Shown here: positions 1-10,179 of the stretch, in pieces
Layout of the letters: every line of letters starts with the position of its first letter
How positions within the stretch are numbered: position 1 is the stretch's first letter
Assembly (NCBI GenBank): GCA_036426205.1
Contig: CM071568.1
Span: 37,146,980-37,210,979 of the forward strand
Source of the DNA: Ascaphus truei
Taxonomy: Eukaryota; Chordata; Amphibia; Anura; Ascaphidae
Length of the DNA: 64,000 nt
Reading direction: 5' to 3'
Notes under the pieces: generated by a model
The model's database searches: none
The model's input: only the letters and a program-made list of their open reading frames with translations
What the model was told of the DNA's origin: nothing
Translations under genes and position numbers: made by a program

Positions 1-1426
1 TTTCTACATTCCTTTACTTTGCACTCATTTCCTTTCTGTGGCTGTAAGATGCTCAGTGGTGTACTAATGATAAAGAAAGATAATACCGTAACTACATGCT
101 GTTGATGTAAAGGTTAAAAAAAAAATATGTGCTGCTAATTAGTTATTGATTTCAAGAGGGAAACTTGTAGACAACACTGAGGTACTAATTGTAAAAAGAG
201 AATGCAAAATACAGAATATTAATACATAGGCATCATCAGATTTAATTTAATTTAAAGCACGCAAAAAGAATAACATCGGCAATCATTATATGATAAAACC
301 CATATGGTTTCCACTCTTTTTATACAGTTAATATTTAAAAGCAGCAATTATGTATGCAATTATTTGAAAATGGCTTCTTCATTTGTGTGCAGTTTGCAGA
401 CAGGGTGATAAATTACATTGAACATAAACACCTGTGCAAACACAAAGCCAAGTATTTACTGTTTAATTTTGACATTTAGGGCTTATTGAATATGGTCTGA
501 AGTGTGATCAGCAGATGACTGTTATTCAAATCAATAGCTTCAGCGCATATTAAATAAGGTCCTTAGTCATGAAATAGAAAACTTCAACTACAGTAAGAAA
601 CAGGGACATGCCGATATATTATTCTTGTTCTTAAATAGTACATTTCTTTGGTTTGTGGTTTGGAACAGCTTTCCTTGTGTAGTGAGCAATAAGACTGTAA
701 TGAGAATAAGCATATTTTAATATAGGAATATTTCCCATTTATTAACTCGATTCAAGATTTTTAAAACAGAAAAAAAGGCTTTTTAGTTAATGTATTACTG
801 TGATTTCATGGTTCAAAAAGCAACATGTTAGCCTACCACTTACTTTCTAATTTATCAAGTTCAAAGTGATCATTTAATTTGTAATTAGAGTAGGAGGGGT
901 ATGAATACAGAACTGTACATCAGGTCAGTTCATTAAAGGAAACTGGATATCTGTACTATTTTGCATGGGCTCCTGCACATGACTTATTTTCTATAAAATA
1001 CATACAATGTCCATCTTTAAATATAACTGTCTTTCAAGCTAAATGTGTCATATTAATACGAGTATACCCAATACATGGTATAGAAAGCAGCAAGGGAAAT
1101 GTGGGATGTGTGAGGGGCTTGAATTTTATAGAAATTACTTTTCATTGGGACTTGAAATGCTGTAAAAGGAGTGTGGTTACGTCTGATGATGCACTGCTGT
1201 TCGGAATGTGCAGATGTAGCAGGCGCCAATGTTTCCCCATAGTGAGATCTAGTGGGGTGGGATAGGTTGTGATATACTGCCCCAACACTGCTACTGATAC
1301 CTATGGAAACTCTCTGATCTTATGGATTAGAATGGGATATGTTGTATGGTCTGTAAGAACAATACAGCCTATATAAAGTACGTTAAATCACCAAGTATTA
1401 CTGATTTCTCTGAATATTAGATGAAG
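1..1426. other. AT-rich intron-like sequence
   Basis: No exon, RNA gene or clear repeat was recognised here. Reading frames are short and broken on both strands. The sequence looks like ordinary vertebrate intron upstream of the CUB exon at 3111. Confidence 0.6.
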
Positions 1427-1443
1427 TCTAAAAATTGTGAAAG

Positions 1444-2141
1444 AAAACTGGGGTACACGGTCCCCCCAATTGACAGGTGCTGCAGAGTATACAATCCAAC
1501 AGTATATAATAAACTGTTATATTTTTTAAAATGCATCCAGATATTTAGGGATTCAGAAACATTGTTTAAATGAAGCTTGAAGTAATAAACTGAAAACCCC
1601 TAGTCGGGGAAGTGGTCTGGCGATGACAAAAGGGTTGACCGGGGGAGGTCTTTCAACCAGCCCCGGACCCCATATGTAAAGTCCCGCAAAAATAAAAACC
1701 AATTCACCTGGAGAAGCTCCAATAATGGTAGTGAAAAATCATAAAAATCACTTACTGAGGTCTTGAATCCACCCGAATCGGCGTGCTCCTAGCTGTGTAA
1801 TAGAACAGATGAACACCTCCCACCGAAGAGAGAAACAGCGGGCACTGCTGCGCAAAAAGTGTTTGAGGCAGGACTGTGCTATATGAAAAAATACTTTATT
1901 AAGTCATAGACAAAAAAATTGATAAAAGAGGGGAACAGACCCCCCGCAGCTCTAACGCACCTTAGGGCTTTGACAAAGCCCTAAGGGGTGAAACGCGTTA
2001 GAGCTGCGGGGGGTCTGTTCCCCTCTTTTATCCATTTTTGTCTATGACTTAATAAAGTATTTTTTCATATAGCACAGTCCAGCCTCAAACACTTTTTGCG
2101 TAGCAGTGCCCGCTGTTTCTCTCTTCGGTGGAAGGTGTTCA
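1444..2141. mobile_element. Hairpin retroelement with 17-bp target-site duplication
   Basis: The direct repeat TCTAAAAATTGTGAAAG occurs at 1427..1443 and again at 2142..2158, exactly bracketing this segment, so the segment looks like an insertion with a long target-site duplication. The left half (1444..1806) is not self-complementary. The right half (1807..2144) is a long inverted repeat. A 17-bp duplication is typical of target-primed (LINE-mediated) insertion rather than of cut-and-paste transposons. No coding capacity is visible. The family name is unknown to me. Confidence 0.7.
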
Positions 2142-2144
2142 TCT
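1807..2144. repeat. Long inverted repeat, about 150-bp arms
   Basis: The left arm begins AGATGAACAC at 1807 and the right arm ends GTGTTCATCT at 2144. The centre, near 1975, is CTTTGACAAAG. The arms match over almost their whole length with a few single-base differences. The GAAACGCGTT motif lies just right of the centre. RNA from either strand would fold into one long hairpin. Confidence 0.9.
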
Positions 2145-2158
2145 AAAAATTGTGAAAG

Positions 2159-3110
2159 TAAGATGATACAATTCAAAGCAGTATAGTTATAGTGAATGCA
2201 CAGTCCAAAAAGTACTGTACAAAACCCAAGACATATTTGCTAAAATTCTGGAAAACAGATTGTTTCCTTTTTTATTGGATAGAACATTTTCATTGAACTT
2301 TATTTTTTTCCCCTGTGCATTTACAATTATGACAACGTGGATTTCAGCATTATGATGAGCCCGCGTAAGTAATATTGATAGCTATAGCAAGAGGAACATT
2401 AACATATATGGCTGTGTTGTTTAGTGGTTACAAGGCTTAAGTGAAATAATTTCCAGAAGTACGTACTTGGTATGTAAATGGTATTCTGTCAATCTCTTCC
2501 ACACATTAACCCAAAGGTATTTCTCATTCATACAAGTTAGGAGTGCTCCTTCCCGAAATGAAAAAAAGATTCACACATTTTTTTCCCTACGACTGCAAGG
2601 AAATCTAATGAATCTTATTATGAACAATTCCATAAATGTGCTGCAGCTCCACCATACCATTAATTTATCTTACATTAGCAAAGACTTAATTGTACAAATG
2701 TAGGTTGAAAAAAAAATAATGCGTGAAGACTGACAAGGAAAAATTATTGTTGTCACTTTAAGTTAAACTATATAAAAAGTCTATACAGTACATCACTGTT
2801 TTTCACTTTTCTGGACAGTAGAAATCAGCAGCAATCTGCAAAACTGAAGAACCTACTGTAACAAACTATTTCCATGATTTCCACTATCCTAAACCAAATG
2901 CCCAGCTAAAGATTGTGTATGTACAGTACTGTGTTCTGCAAACTCTATTGTCAAATATTTGTTGCATGCTGTAGAGTTGTGAGTTGTATCATAGAAAAGC
3001 AATCTTCTTTTGTGATCTTGTCTATGTTTCTTTCTCATAGCATAGATACTAAATGTTACATTTCTAATATTTTAAAAGTGTATACAAATAATTTTATATT
3101 TACTTTCCAG
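2159..3110 (+). other. Intron upstream of CUB exon, with acceptor site
   Basis: AT-rich intronic sequence ends in a pyrimidine-containing stretch and CAG (3108..3110), which serves as the splice acceptor for the CUB exon. The open frames in this stretch have no recognisable protein similarity. Confidence 0.6.
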
Positions 3111-3227
3111 CACCATGTGGGAGTCGATCTACTGGTTCAGAAGGCACAGTTTTATCACCTAATTATCCCAAAAACTATAGCGTGGGGCATAACTGTATTT
3201 ACTCTGTAGCTGTCCCAAAGGAGTTTG
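3111..3227 (+). CDS. CSMD3: CUB-domain exon of a CSMD-family gene
   Basis: This is an internal exon of 117 bp bounded by a TTTCCAG acceptor and a GTAAGT donor, phase 1 at both ends. It begins two bases into a codon, then reads PCGSRSTGSEGTVLSPNYPK and continues NYSVGHNCIYSVAVPKEF. That is the first half of a CUB domain: the opening Cys, the SPNYP turn, and the second Cys that pairs with it. The family is CUB and Sushi multiple domains, which are large single-pass transmembrane proteins of neurons. From memory NYSVGHNC fits CSMD3 better than CSMD1 or CSMD2, but the paralogue call is tentative. The rest of the domain must lie in the next exon, which I do not find in this window. The symmetric 1-1 phase is typical of extracellular modules. 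Confidence 0.8.
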
Positions 3228-4158
3228 GTAAGTAAAGTTACATCCTTAAAATATATTCACAAACTTTATTAAGTTGTACATTTTGATGATTACCTAACTC
3301 ATTTTTATGTTCAAACTACTGTATTTAGAATGTGTGTCATGCACTTAAAAAAAAACAAAAAAAAAACACCTTTTCATTATAGATTAATACATTGTGTGGA
3401 GCAGGTTGGTTCTGCATTTCGCCTGGCCTTTTAAAAAATAAAAACATTATCATTGCCAAACATGTACCGTTAGTAGCCTCATTGAGGGATTTTCATATAC
3501 AGTAGCTAACCAAGTGCTGCATAGCATGTACCATTATTCATCTCTTATTGGTACCGCTGGCGAAATCCAAGTTTTAGAGTAATTGTGTAAGCTCTTGGAA
3601 TTCTCCATTTAATATCTGTTTACATCTCTAGAAGAAGCTAACATATCTCGTAGTAGAATGTTTTTGAAATGCTCACTAGCCCAGTTCCACAAATTAATTC
3701 CACAAATACACCTGGATATTTGTCTCCCAAAAGAGAGACCTTATGGCAGGTTTATTAATGGGTATTATACACCATAATATTGATTAAATGTGTATATATT
3801 ACAGAAGATGTATGTTCCAAAGACACGCTCTGAAAGACGTTATGGTTAAAACGCGGAATGGCTTTTTTTAACAAAAAAATGTGCTCATTAATCAGTCTTT
3901 TATTAAAGATGTACTGTATTTAGAAAGCAGTGGTTGTTGTAATATCAGAGCCATTAAACTGATTCTAACATTTCTGCTCTCAATAAGCCTTTTGGACTTA
4001 CAGTTTGACAATGTTTAAAGCTGCAGTTAAGTTGCACATTTAAGAAAAAGATGCTTGATTGATAGGAATTTGTTAAAATAATCAAATAAAATCATAAATG
4101 GCAATAAAGAGAAAGGTTAATAACCTGCTTTAACATCTTTGCTCTCTAATTGACTATA
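3228..4158 (+). other. Intron downstream of CUB exon
   Basis: AT-rich sequence starting with the GTAAGT donor. No exon or named repeat was recognised. It ends at the left copy (4145..4158) of a 14-bp target-site duplication. Confidence 0.55.
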
Positions 4159-4496
4159 GGGAAAATAAGGGATACAAAGTGTTTGTGTCCCAGGAGAAAA
4201 CTCACTTCTATGCACACCACTATAGTGTAAAATGTAACTTTTAATACTGATTACTTAAAACATATATTACAGAAAAGAGTGGTGTAATTAACATTAAAAA
4301 TAAATTAAATGGTATGAAACCATAAGTGAGTTTTCTCCTGGGATACAAACACTTTGTATCCCTTATTTTCCTTGATTCACTTCAATTCACAGCTGCACCT
4401 ACTTTTATTGATAATTATCGATTGGAAGTTATTATTTTTCTATATTACTATTTGTATGATTTAGTTAATCACTCCCTAATCCCTATCCTTTTTTCG
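4159..4496 (+). mobile_element. Hairpin retroelement with 14-bp target-site duplication
   Basis: The direct repeat TCTAATTGACTATA is at 4145..4158 and 4497..4510, exactly flanking this 338-bp segment. The first 213 bp (4159..4371) form an inverted repeat with arms of about 48 bp, 4159..4206 and 4324..4371, starting GGGAAAATAAGGGATAC and returning to its complement. The remaining 125 bp is an AT-rich tail that is not self-complementary. The arrangement is the mirror of the element at 1444..2141: a hairpin at one end, a plain tail at the other, and a long target duplication. It is non-coding. Confidence 0.7.
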
Positions 4497-4510
4497 TCTA
4501 ATTGACTATA

Positions 4511-5031
4511 AATTCATTTGTTAGCAATGTGTTGCTGGCATTTCTGGCATCTCTTGAGCTCACTTTTAAGGTATGTCGCAATGTAGTGGGTCTGCATTAA
4601 GCCCAGAGGGATGCGAATTCCTAACCCCTCTGACACTGTAAGATATGGGTGCGGTGAGGAGGGTAGCTATAGGTGAAGAGGGGGGGGGAGAGGGGAGAAA
4701 TATGTGGGTGGGAGATAGGCAGAAATAAATGAGGGGGGAGAGTTTATTTACGTGCCAACAACAGTCAATACTAGGCAAATACCAAAGGCTATCCTTGCAA
4801 TATAAGTACTGTTATACTACGGTATCTGGTTAAACATACTTTACCAAGATGTGCATCTTGATTTCAAGTATGTTCTCACATACTGTATTACTGTATAGTA
4901 TAATGACTGACATTATTAGAAACCTTAACAAATATTCATACATTTAAAGTATTTTATTTTCTGAGTTTAGAGTGTAGAACATGGATTAGATTCAACTCAA
5001 AAACTATATATATATATCTACTACCCACTAG
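4511..5031. other. Intron-like sequence with purine-rich patch
   Basis: No gene was seen. A G-rich stretch lies at about 4665..4740, and the open frame on its complement is a composition artefact. Confidence 0.5.
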
Positions 5032-5133
5032 CCACTACCATCGGCGGACAGCTCAGCCCTCCTGTTAACAGCAGGTATCATGCACCGCATGACTAGTAAT
5101 GGCCAAATCTCCCACCGGGTGGACGAAACAGCG

Positions 5134-5199
<66 letters not shown>

Positions 5200-5218
5200 C
5201 ACACACACACACACACAC

Positions 5219-5269
<51 letters not shown>

Positions 5270-5304
5270 GTATAACTATGTATATATATATATATATTAT
5301 ATAT

Positions 5305-5340
<36 letters not shown>

Positions 5341-5486
5341 GCTGTGTGTGTGTGTAATGCTGTGTGTGTGTGTGTAACGCTGTTTTGCCCAACCGGTGGG
5401 AGATTTGGCCATTACTAATCATGCGGTGATCATGCATGATACCTGCTGGTAACAGGAGGGCTGAGCTGTCTGCCGATGGTAGTGGG
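5032..5486. repeat. Palindrome with (CA)n-(TA)n-(TG)n centre
   Basis: A left arm at about 5032..5134 and a right arm at about 5378..5486 are inverted copies of one unique sequence, from CCACTACCATCGGC to its complement GCCGATGGTAGTGG. Between them lie (CA)n at 5135..5264, a (TA)n-rich centre, and (TG)n at about 5307..5377. The microsatellites therefore continue the complementarity, and the whole 455 bp can fold back. The His/Thr- and Cys/Val-rich open frames here are microsatellite translation and not genes. Confidence 0.9.
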
Positions 5487-5960
5487 GACACATGATCAGG
5501 TTCCTGGGGTACATTACCCACACGGTTCTCTAGCAGTGCAGGGGCTCCATCTGCCGCAGGCTCCAAGATGAATGGAGACGATCTCCTACGGTAGAATTAT
5601 TCCCTCTCCTCCTAGTAAGATCACACACTAGGCAGGAGTTATATGCAAGCAGGAATGGTCTTTATCGAATACACCACAATACAGCAGTGGCCTGTCCAAT
5701 CACAGCTTGTCAGGATCATCTATCCACTGGGTAATGGTCCCTTGGCAACCCAACCCCTACACTCGCCCTCCCCCAAGGGGAAGAGGAACATGGAAGGCCC
5801 CAATCTCAGGCTCCCTGTGTGCAGCCTGCCTCTCTCAGTGGGGAGAGAAACTACTGAATTTGGGGTGCCACTGCCCTTAAGTACAGCCAGGAGGAGGGCA
5901 CCAGGTCTGTCCCACGATTGGACATGCTCAGGCCTGATGTCACCACCTCCCACTGTCAAT
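5487..5960 (-). mobile_element. LTR-like fragment, probably gypsy-type
   Basis: This block has higher GC than its surroundings. On the minus strand it has a TACTTAAGG TATA-like box. After the presumed LTR it shows a short open stretch reading ADGAPALLENR, which resembles the leader/gag start of vertebrate gypsy elements. No second LTR or target duplication was found. The identification is tentative. The open frames on both strands appear incidental. Confidence 0.35.
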
Positions 5961-6015
5961 CAAGTGCAATATATATACATATATATACATTATACAGTAC
6001 ATTAAGGTCGAAACA

Positions 6016-6270
6016 GCTGTCTGTGGGCGGGTTTTTCTGGCTATGCATCTTAACCCTGGCTGTGCTTAAAGCTGTGACCATGCAGCAAGCTTAAGCCTAT
6101 AGGGAACCATGTTAAAAATGGTTTTGAAGCAAAAGTTGACACGGTGTGCCCATTTGCATGTCATTTCCCAGAATCCCTTGCTGCAATGGAAGTGCTGTGT
6201 GCTGGGTGCTAATGGTGAAAGGCAGGGTTGCAGACCTGCCTAAGATAAGACATGCAAATGAGCATACAGG
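6016..6270 (+). repeat. Interspersed repeat family F1, longest copy
   Basis: This segment contains GAAGTGCTGTGTGCTGGG and GTTGCAGACCTGC, and it has related copies in this window at 12933..13010 and 20187..20262 (same strand, partial) and at about 62495..62650 (opposite strand, diverged). It is followed immediately by (AT)n. No coding potential is visible and the family is not named here. Confidence 0.7.
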
Positions 6271-6445
6271 AATATTTGCTATATATATATATATATATAT
6301 ATATAGGTAACAGCTGCTATCACCAGAGCGACAGCAAAGAAACAGCACTCAAATTTCATCAAAGCAAAAAGTATATTGACAAAACACATCAGCATAAAGA
6401 TAACCAACGTTTTGGTCCTCTAAGGACCTTCCTCAGCACCACCCT

Positions 6446-6482
<37 letters not shown>
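6271..6482 (+). mobile_element. Non-autonomous element with AACGTTTTGG core, between two (AT)n tracts
   Basis: An (AT)n tract (about 6281..6305) and a second one (about 6450..6480) bracket about 145 bp. That piece holds CCAACGTTTTGGTCCTC (from 6404) and its partial complement AGGACCTTCC. The same core occurs at about 12140 and 19383. It looks like a half-hairpin version of the foldback elements in this window. Confidence 0.55.
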
Positions 6483-7260
6483 AAAAGAAAAGACTGCGGC
6501 TAGTATATCTGGATGTAATGACTAGTATGGTGTATAATTGGATGTTGATTATATATGAAACACCTCTAGTGTGTTAAAGAATAACCACAATATGATGTTA
6601 AATACTGACAAGTCTAAAGTGCACTGATCAATAAATAATGTCATGTATTACAATGCATATACCAAAATAAAACATGTATGAATAAAAATAATATAAAAAA
6701 CACAATAAATAGTTAAAATCAAGTGATTGAAAAAATGTCCATATGAAACAATCAGATACCAAACCAATGATGTGATCTGGAAAAGTCTGACAATGATTTG
6801 TCAAGATACTGGCAGCCTTCTTCTTAGGCACAACAACCTCCCTTGACAGACCTAACAGAAAAAAAGAAGAAAAAGCGATCGATCTTCGTGTATTAACGCA
6901 AATAAAATTTAATAAAACATGGACATCACGATTCAAAACTCACAAGATTCCAAATATTAAAAGCATTGTATGAGTAATACTCATGCTCCGACCCGTCGTG
7001 TGTTGCCGCCACAGCGCCTCTGCTCCACTGGGTATGCTCCGGACTGATGTCACGCCTCTCTAGATGGTGTTACACCTTGGAGGCTCCTCCGGCAACTACC
7101 GTCTCTTAGATGTAAGTTCCCTTTGTGGTATAGAGTCCCAATACACAGGAACAGGGTCTGGCATCACTCTCACAACTGGCATTAATTCTGATCACTTGTA
7201 CAATGACAGTAGTAACACGTCCCTACGCATTTCTTCAGACTAAGCTGATTTCTTCAGGGG
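6483..7260. mobile_element. Probable non-autonomous repeat, unclassified
   Basis: The AT-rich left part is followed from about 6960 by a GC-richer stretch with CpGs and the ending ACGCATTTCTTCAGACTAAG, which resembles the ends of the other hairpin elements here. It ends in (AT)n at 7261. The minus-strand open frame at 6628..6936 has no recognisable similarity. Confidence 0.35.
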
Positions 7261-7295
7261 ATACATATACATATATACATATGCATATACATATA

Positions 7296-7345
<50 letters not shown>
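7261..7345. repeat. (AT)n / (ATAC)n microsatellite
   Basis: A continuous run of AT and ATAC repeats abuts the MITE that starts at 7346. Confidence 0.9.
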
Positions 7346-7501
7346 CAGTGTTTGACAAACCTATACATTTGCTCGCCCCGGGCGAGTGGATTTAACATCG
7401 TGGCGAGCTCCTATTGGCCCAGGCAGCACACGTTTGGTACTAGGTGGCGAGTAGATTTTTTTGTGTGGCGAGTAGATTTTTTGGTGATTTGTCAACCACT
7501 G
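7346..7501. mobile_element. hAT-like MITE, 156 bp
   Basis: The ends are inverted: CAGTGTTTGACAAACC on the left and the complement of CAGTGGTTGACAAATCACC on the right. The CAGTGNTT start is typical of hAT elements. The eight bases on either side (TATACATA and TATATATA) match at seven positions, consistent with an 8-bp target duplication in an AT microsatellite. A short internal direct repeat (TGGCGAGTAGATTTTTT) occurs twice near the right end. It is non-coding. Confidence 0.7.
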
Positions 7502-7513
7502 TATATATATATA

Positions 7514-8138
7514 GTGACAGAAACCAGGGGATGGTAATAAATTCCATATATAGGGCTCCCAGGATACTGAACAGTTTCTATCCTGTTTAGGCTGGAAGTG
7601 CAGCCTCATAATACATGCACTCCATCCCACAGTTTGGCAAGTGCTGGAACTGAGGGATGAGGGATCCAGACCAGAGTTTGTCTGCTGCCTGATTTCTGTC
7701 ACCTGTCCTGCTAATTAGAAATCAGGTATTTAAGACTGATTTTTTGGTTCCTCTCCCCTCTCCCCAAGAGCCTGGATGCAGGAAGTCTGTTGGAAGCAGA
7801 GAGGGGAAAAGCCTCTCCCCAAACAGGTTAAATCATTCTGCTCTTTTTTTGTCTAAAACTGCAAAGTTCCTTATTTTGTTGTTGGAAGTGGAAAAGCCAT
7901 TTCAACCCTGAATCAGGGAAAACCTAAGTTAAGTTATTGCTCAGGTGAGCAGGTTTTTGTTTTGCTTGTGTTTCTGTTGTATGCACTGTGGCAGTCTCAG
8001 TGCCTGGGACTGAATAAACCAGGAACAGCCTGTTTAAAGGAACAGCACGTGAGGCCTCGTCATTTAACCTACCCTAAAAGACCGTGATCTAACAGTCCCA
8101 GACAGACGGCGGAGCCCCGGAGTAAGCCGTTTGTCACA
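7514..8138 (+). mobile_element. 5' LTR of a Ty3/gypsy element
   Basis: About 625 bp ending in TTTGTCACA, with a matching but worn start GTGACAGAAACC next to (AT)n. A TATTTAAG box lies near 7725 and an AATAAA polyadenylation signal near 8012. The LTR is followed directly by TATGGTGGAGAATGC, the likely primer-binding region, then a leader and a gag start codon at 8231. No matching 3' LTR is present in the window, because the element is cut off at about 9393. Confidence 0.75.
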
Positions 8139-8230
8139 TATGGTGGAGAATGCGGGCAGAACACTAAAAGGTCTGCGGGTTAAAGAACTTAAAAAAAAAA
8201 AAAAAAGTTTTTTTTTTCTCTCCAAACAAG

Positions 8231-8542
8231 ATGGAAGACGTGGTGAGTGCGCTGGTATGCAATGTCGCTGCCCAGAAAGACGCGAATGAAATCCAGCAAC
8301 AGGCGAATGCAGCCCTGCAAAAGGTGAATGCAACCCAGCAACAGCTGTTAATAGCCCAGCAAGAGATTAATGCAAACCACCAACAGGTGAATGCAAACCA
8401 GCAAGAGACAAACCGCTTGCTGAGAGAGGAGCAACAACAGTTCGCCCAGGGCTTACAGCAGGAACTCGAGATCCTGAGAGAGACTATCATTAAGGACCGA
8501 CTTTCCCCATTTTCTAAAAATGTGGTCCTCCTCTCAGAATAG
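8231..8542 (+). pseudogene. Gypsy gag, N-terminal fragment
   Basis: The open frame begins MEDVVSALVCNVAAQKDA and runs into a glutamine-rich helical stretch (repeated NANQQ-like units at residues 20-70) expected to form a coiled coil, as seen at the N-terminus of gag in some vertebrate gypsy elements. It stops after about 103 codons. The usual capsid, protease, RT and RNase H regions are missing. The frame changes to the integrase-side frame at about 8520..8542, so an internal deletion has joined the two ends of the coding region. The original protein would have formed the capsid of the retrotransposon. Confidence 0.7.
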
Positions 8543-9393
8543 CGCCCAGAGTTCAATAGCGGACCATAACGAAGTAACAGAAGAAACAAATCCTTTCCCT
8601 TTTTCAGAAATAGAGGTTGATGAGGGCCCAAATAAGAAGGGGAAAGAGGATGAGTGCTGTAAAATTCCCTTCCCCATGGCTACCTTGGTAGGGAATACCC
8701 CAAAACAAGATGTTGAACAGGCACTTACCACCCCAGAACATAATAAGACCTTCGCTGACCTAGAGGTCAGTCCTGGGAGTTTTAAGAAGGCCCAGTGGGA
8801 AGACCCCACATTAGCGGAAGCAAGAGGGAATATACGGGACCAGAATAGTACTCCTGGCCAACTAGATAGGTCACTTGCCTACCCCTACTTCGAGGTAGAA
8901 AATGACCTAGTATATCGGGTTGATAAAAGGAAATCAATTTTAACTAAACAATAGTTGGTACCACGGACATTCCGTAATGTAGTATTACACCTCGCACATA
9001 GTCACCCATTGGGGGGACACCTAGGGGTGGAAAAGACAAAAGAAAAGGTTCTCCGAAGCTTCTATTGGCCTGGGGTTCTGGCAGAAATGACAAATTATTG
9101 CTCCTCATGCCCAGAATGTCAGATCACCGCCTCGTTCAAAGCGTATCGTAGCCCATTGGTACCCCTTCCCATAATAGATGTACCATTTGACCGGATTGCT
9201 ATGGATCTAGTAGGACCCCTAATAAAGTCTGCTAGGGGACATCAGCATATATTGGTAATATTAGATTATGCCACCCGATATCCAGAGGCAGTTCCCCTAC
9301 GTAGCACCTCTGCTAAAAACATAGCAAAAGAGTTAATAATTCTGTTTACCCGGGTCGGAATTCCTAAAGAGATCTTAACTGACCAGGGAACAA
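8520..9393 (+). pseudogene. Gypsy pol remnant: pre-integrase linker and integrase, truncated
   Basis: One frame runs from 8520 to about 9393, interrupted by an in-frame TAG at 8952..8954. After the stop it shows the HHCC zinc-binding motif of integrase (HSHPLGGH, then C and CPEC; about residues 17, 22, 52 and 55 counted from 8955). The catalytic core follows, with the first Asp in AMDLVGPL (residue 84) and the second Asp in ILTDQGT (residue 143). The third acidic residue and the rest of the domain are absent because similarity ends at about 9393, where a hairpin begins. The enzyme would insert element cDNA into the genome; this copy cannot. The TAG is probably a CAG-to-TAG change. Confidence 0.85.
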
Positions 9394-9394
9394 T

Positions 9395-9452
9395 CCTTAC
9401 GCGTTTCGTAATAGATACTTCTTCAAGGAAGTATCTATACGAAACGCGTAGG
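9395..9452. repeat. Short hairpin with ACGCGTTTCGT arms
   Basis: CCTTACGCGTTTCGTAATAG is mirrored by CTATACGAAACGCGTAGG around a TTCAAG-like loop near 9424. It sits exactly where the gypsy integrase frame stops. The GAAACGCGT motif is shared with the hairpin at 1807..2144. Confidence 0.85.
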
Positions 9453-10095
9453 AGAGGGCGCGTTCCAATACCTTCCTAATCTGAACCCCATTGTGGTTTT
9501 ATTTCACTGCATAATTTGAGTTGATGACCTGTGGGATTCCCATTTCGCTGAACATTGGTAAGCAGAGAGACGCGAGCATAACGGGCGCCGTCTGATGACG
9601 TCAGACGCCATGCGGTCAATCCGGAACTGCCTGTGAGGATATCGTGTTGGAGCTGACGGCTGCTGCAGGGAGTCCTGAAAGAGGCACAAACCCTCACTAA
9701 GCGGTTTGACGGAGACTGGCGAACACTTACAAGAGGACCATAAGAGACGTGCAACCCTTTGTGAGCTGTATACAGAGGACCAGAGGACGATCCAGATACA
9801 CACAGCCTGCACATAGCTGTTTCCTCGCAGTGGTAACATGTCCCTAACATGTCATGCTAAATATGCTTTTATTGATGTACGTGCAATATCACCATTTAAC
9901 TTTATAAAATTTATTTGTATACTACACCATGAGGTTTTTTGCGCTGTTTTCTTTTTTTTTTCTGTACTAGCTGGATAGCTGAGCCATCCCCTAGAGCAGC
10001 AGCACAAACCTCCCTATACTAGGTTATATTGTCTTGATCACAATACCACTTAATCCTTATTTACCACAATGAGTGCAATACTGTTTGTTCACATG

Positions 10096-10171
10096 GTGTT
10101 CTAAGATTACCTTTGAGTATGGCCACCTTCAGATCTGAAGGTGGCTATACTCAAAGGTAATCTTAGAGCAC
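10096..10171. repeat. Near-perfect 76-bp palindrome
   Basis: The sequence reads inward from GTGTTCTAAGATTACC to the centre AGATCT at 10131..10136 and back out to GGTAATCTTAGAGCAC. The equivalent palindrome in copy B is 17279..17354. Confidence 0.9.
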
Positions 10172-10179
10172 GAAAGAGA

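Noticed and set aside
2467..2703. Small plus-strand open frame of 78 codons as an exon
   Set aside because: No splice-site context and no recognisable motif; AT-rich intron gives such frames by chance.
5028..5566. Cys/Val- and His/Thr-rich open frames on both strands
   Set aside because: They are translations of (CA)n/(TG)n microsatellite within a palindrome; no codon bias or homology.
8520..9479. Working retrotransposon with programmed stop readthrough
   Set aside because: Protease, RT and RNase H are absent and the integrase is cut before its third catalytic residue.
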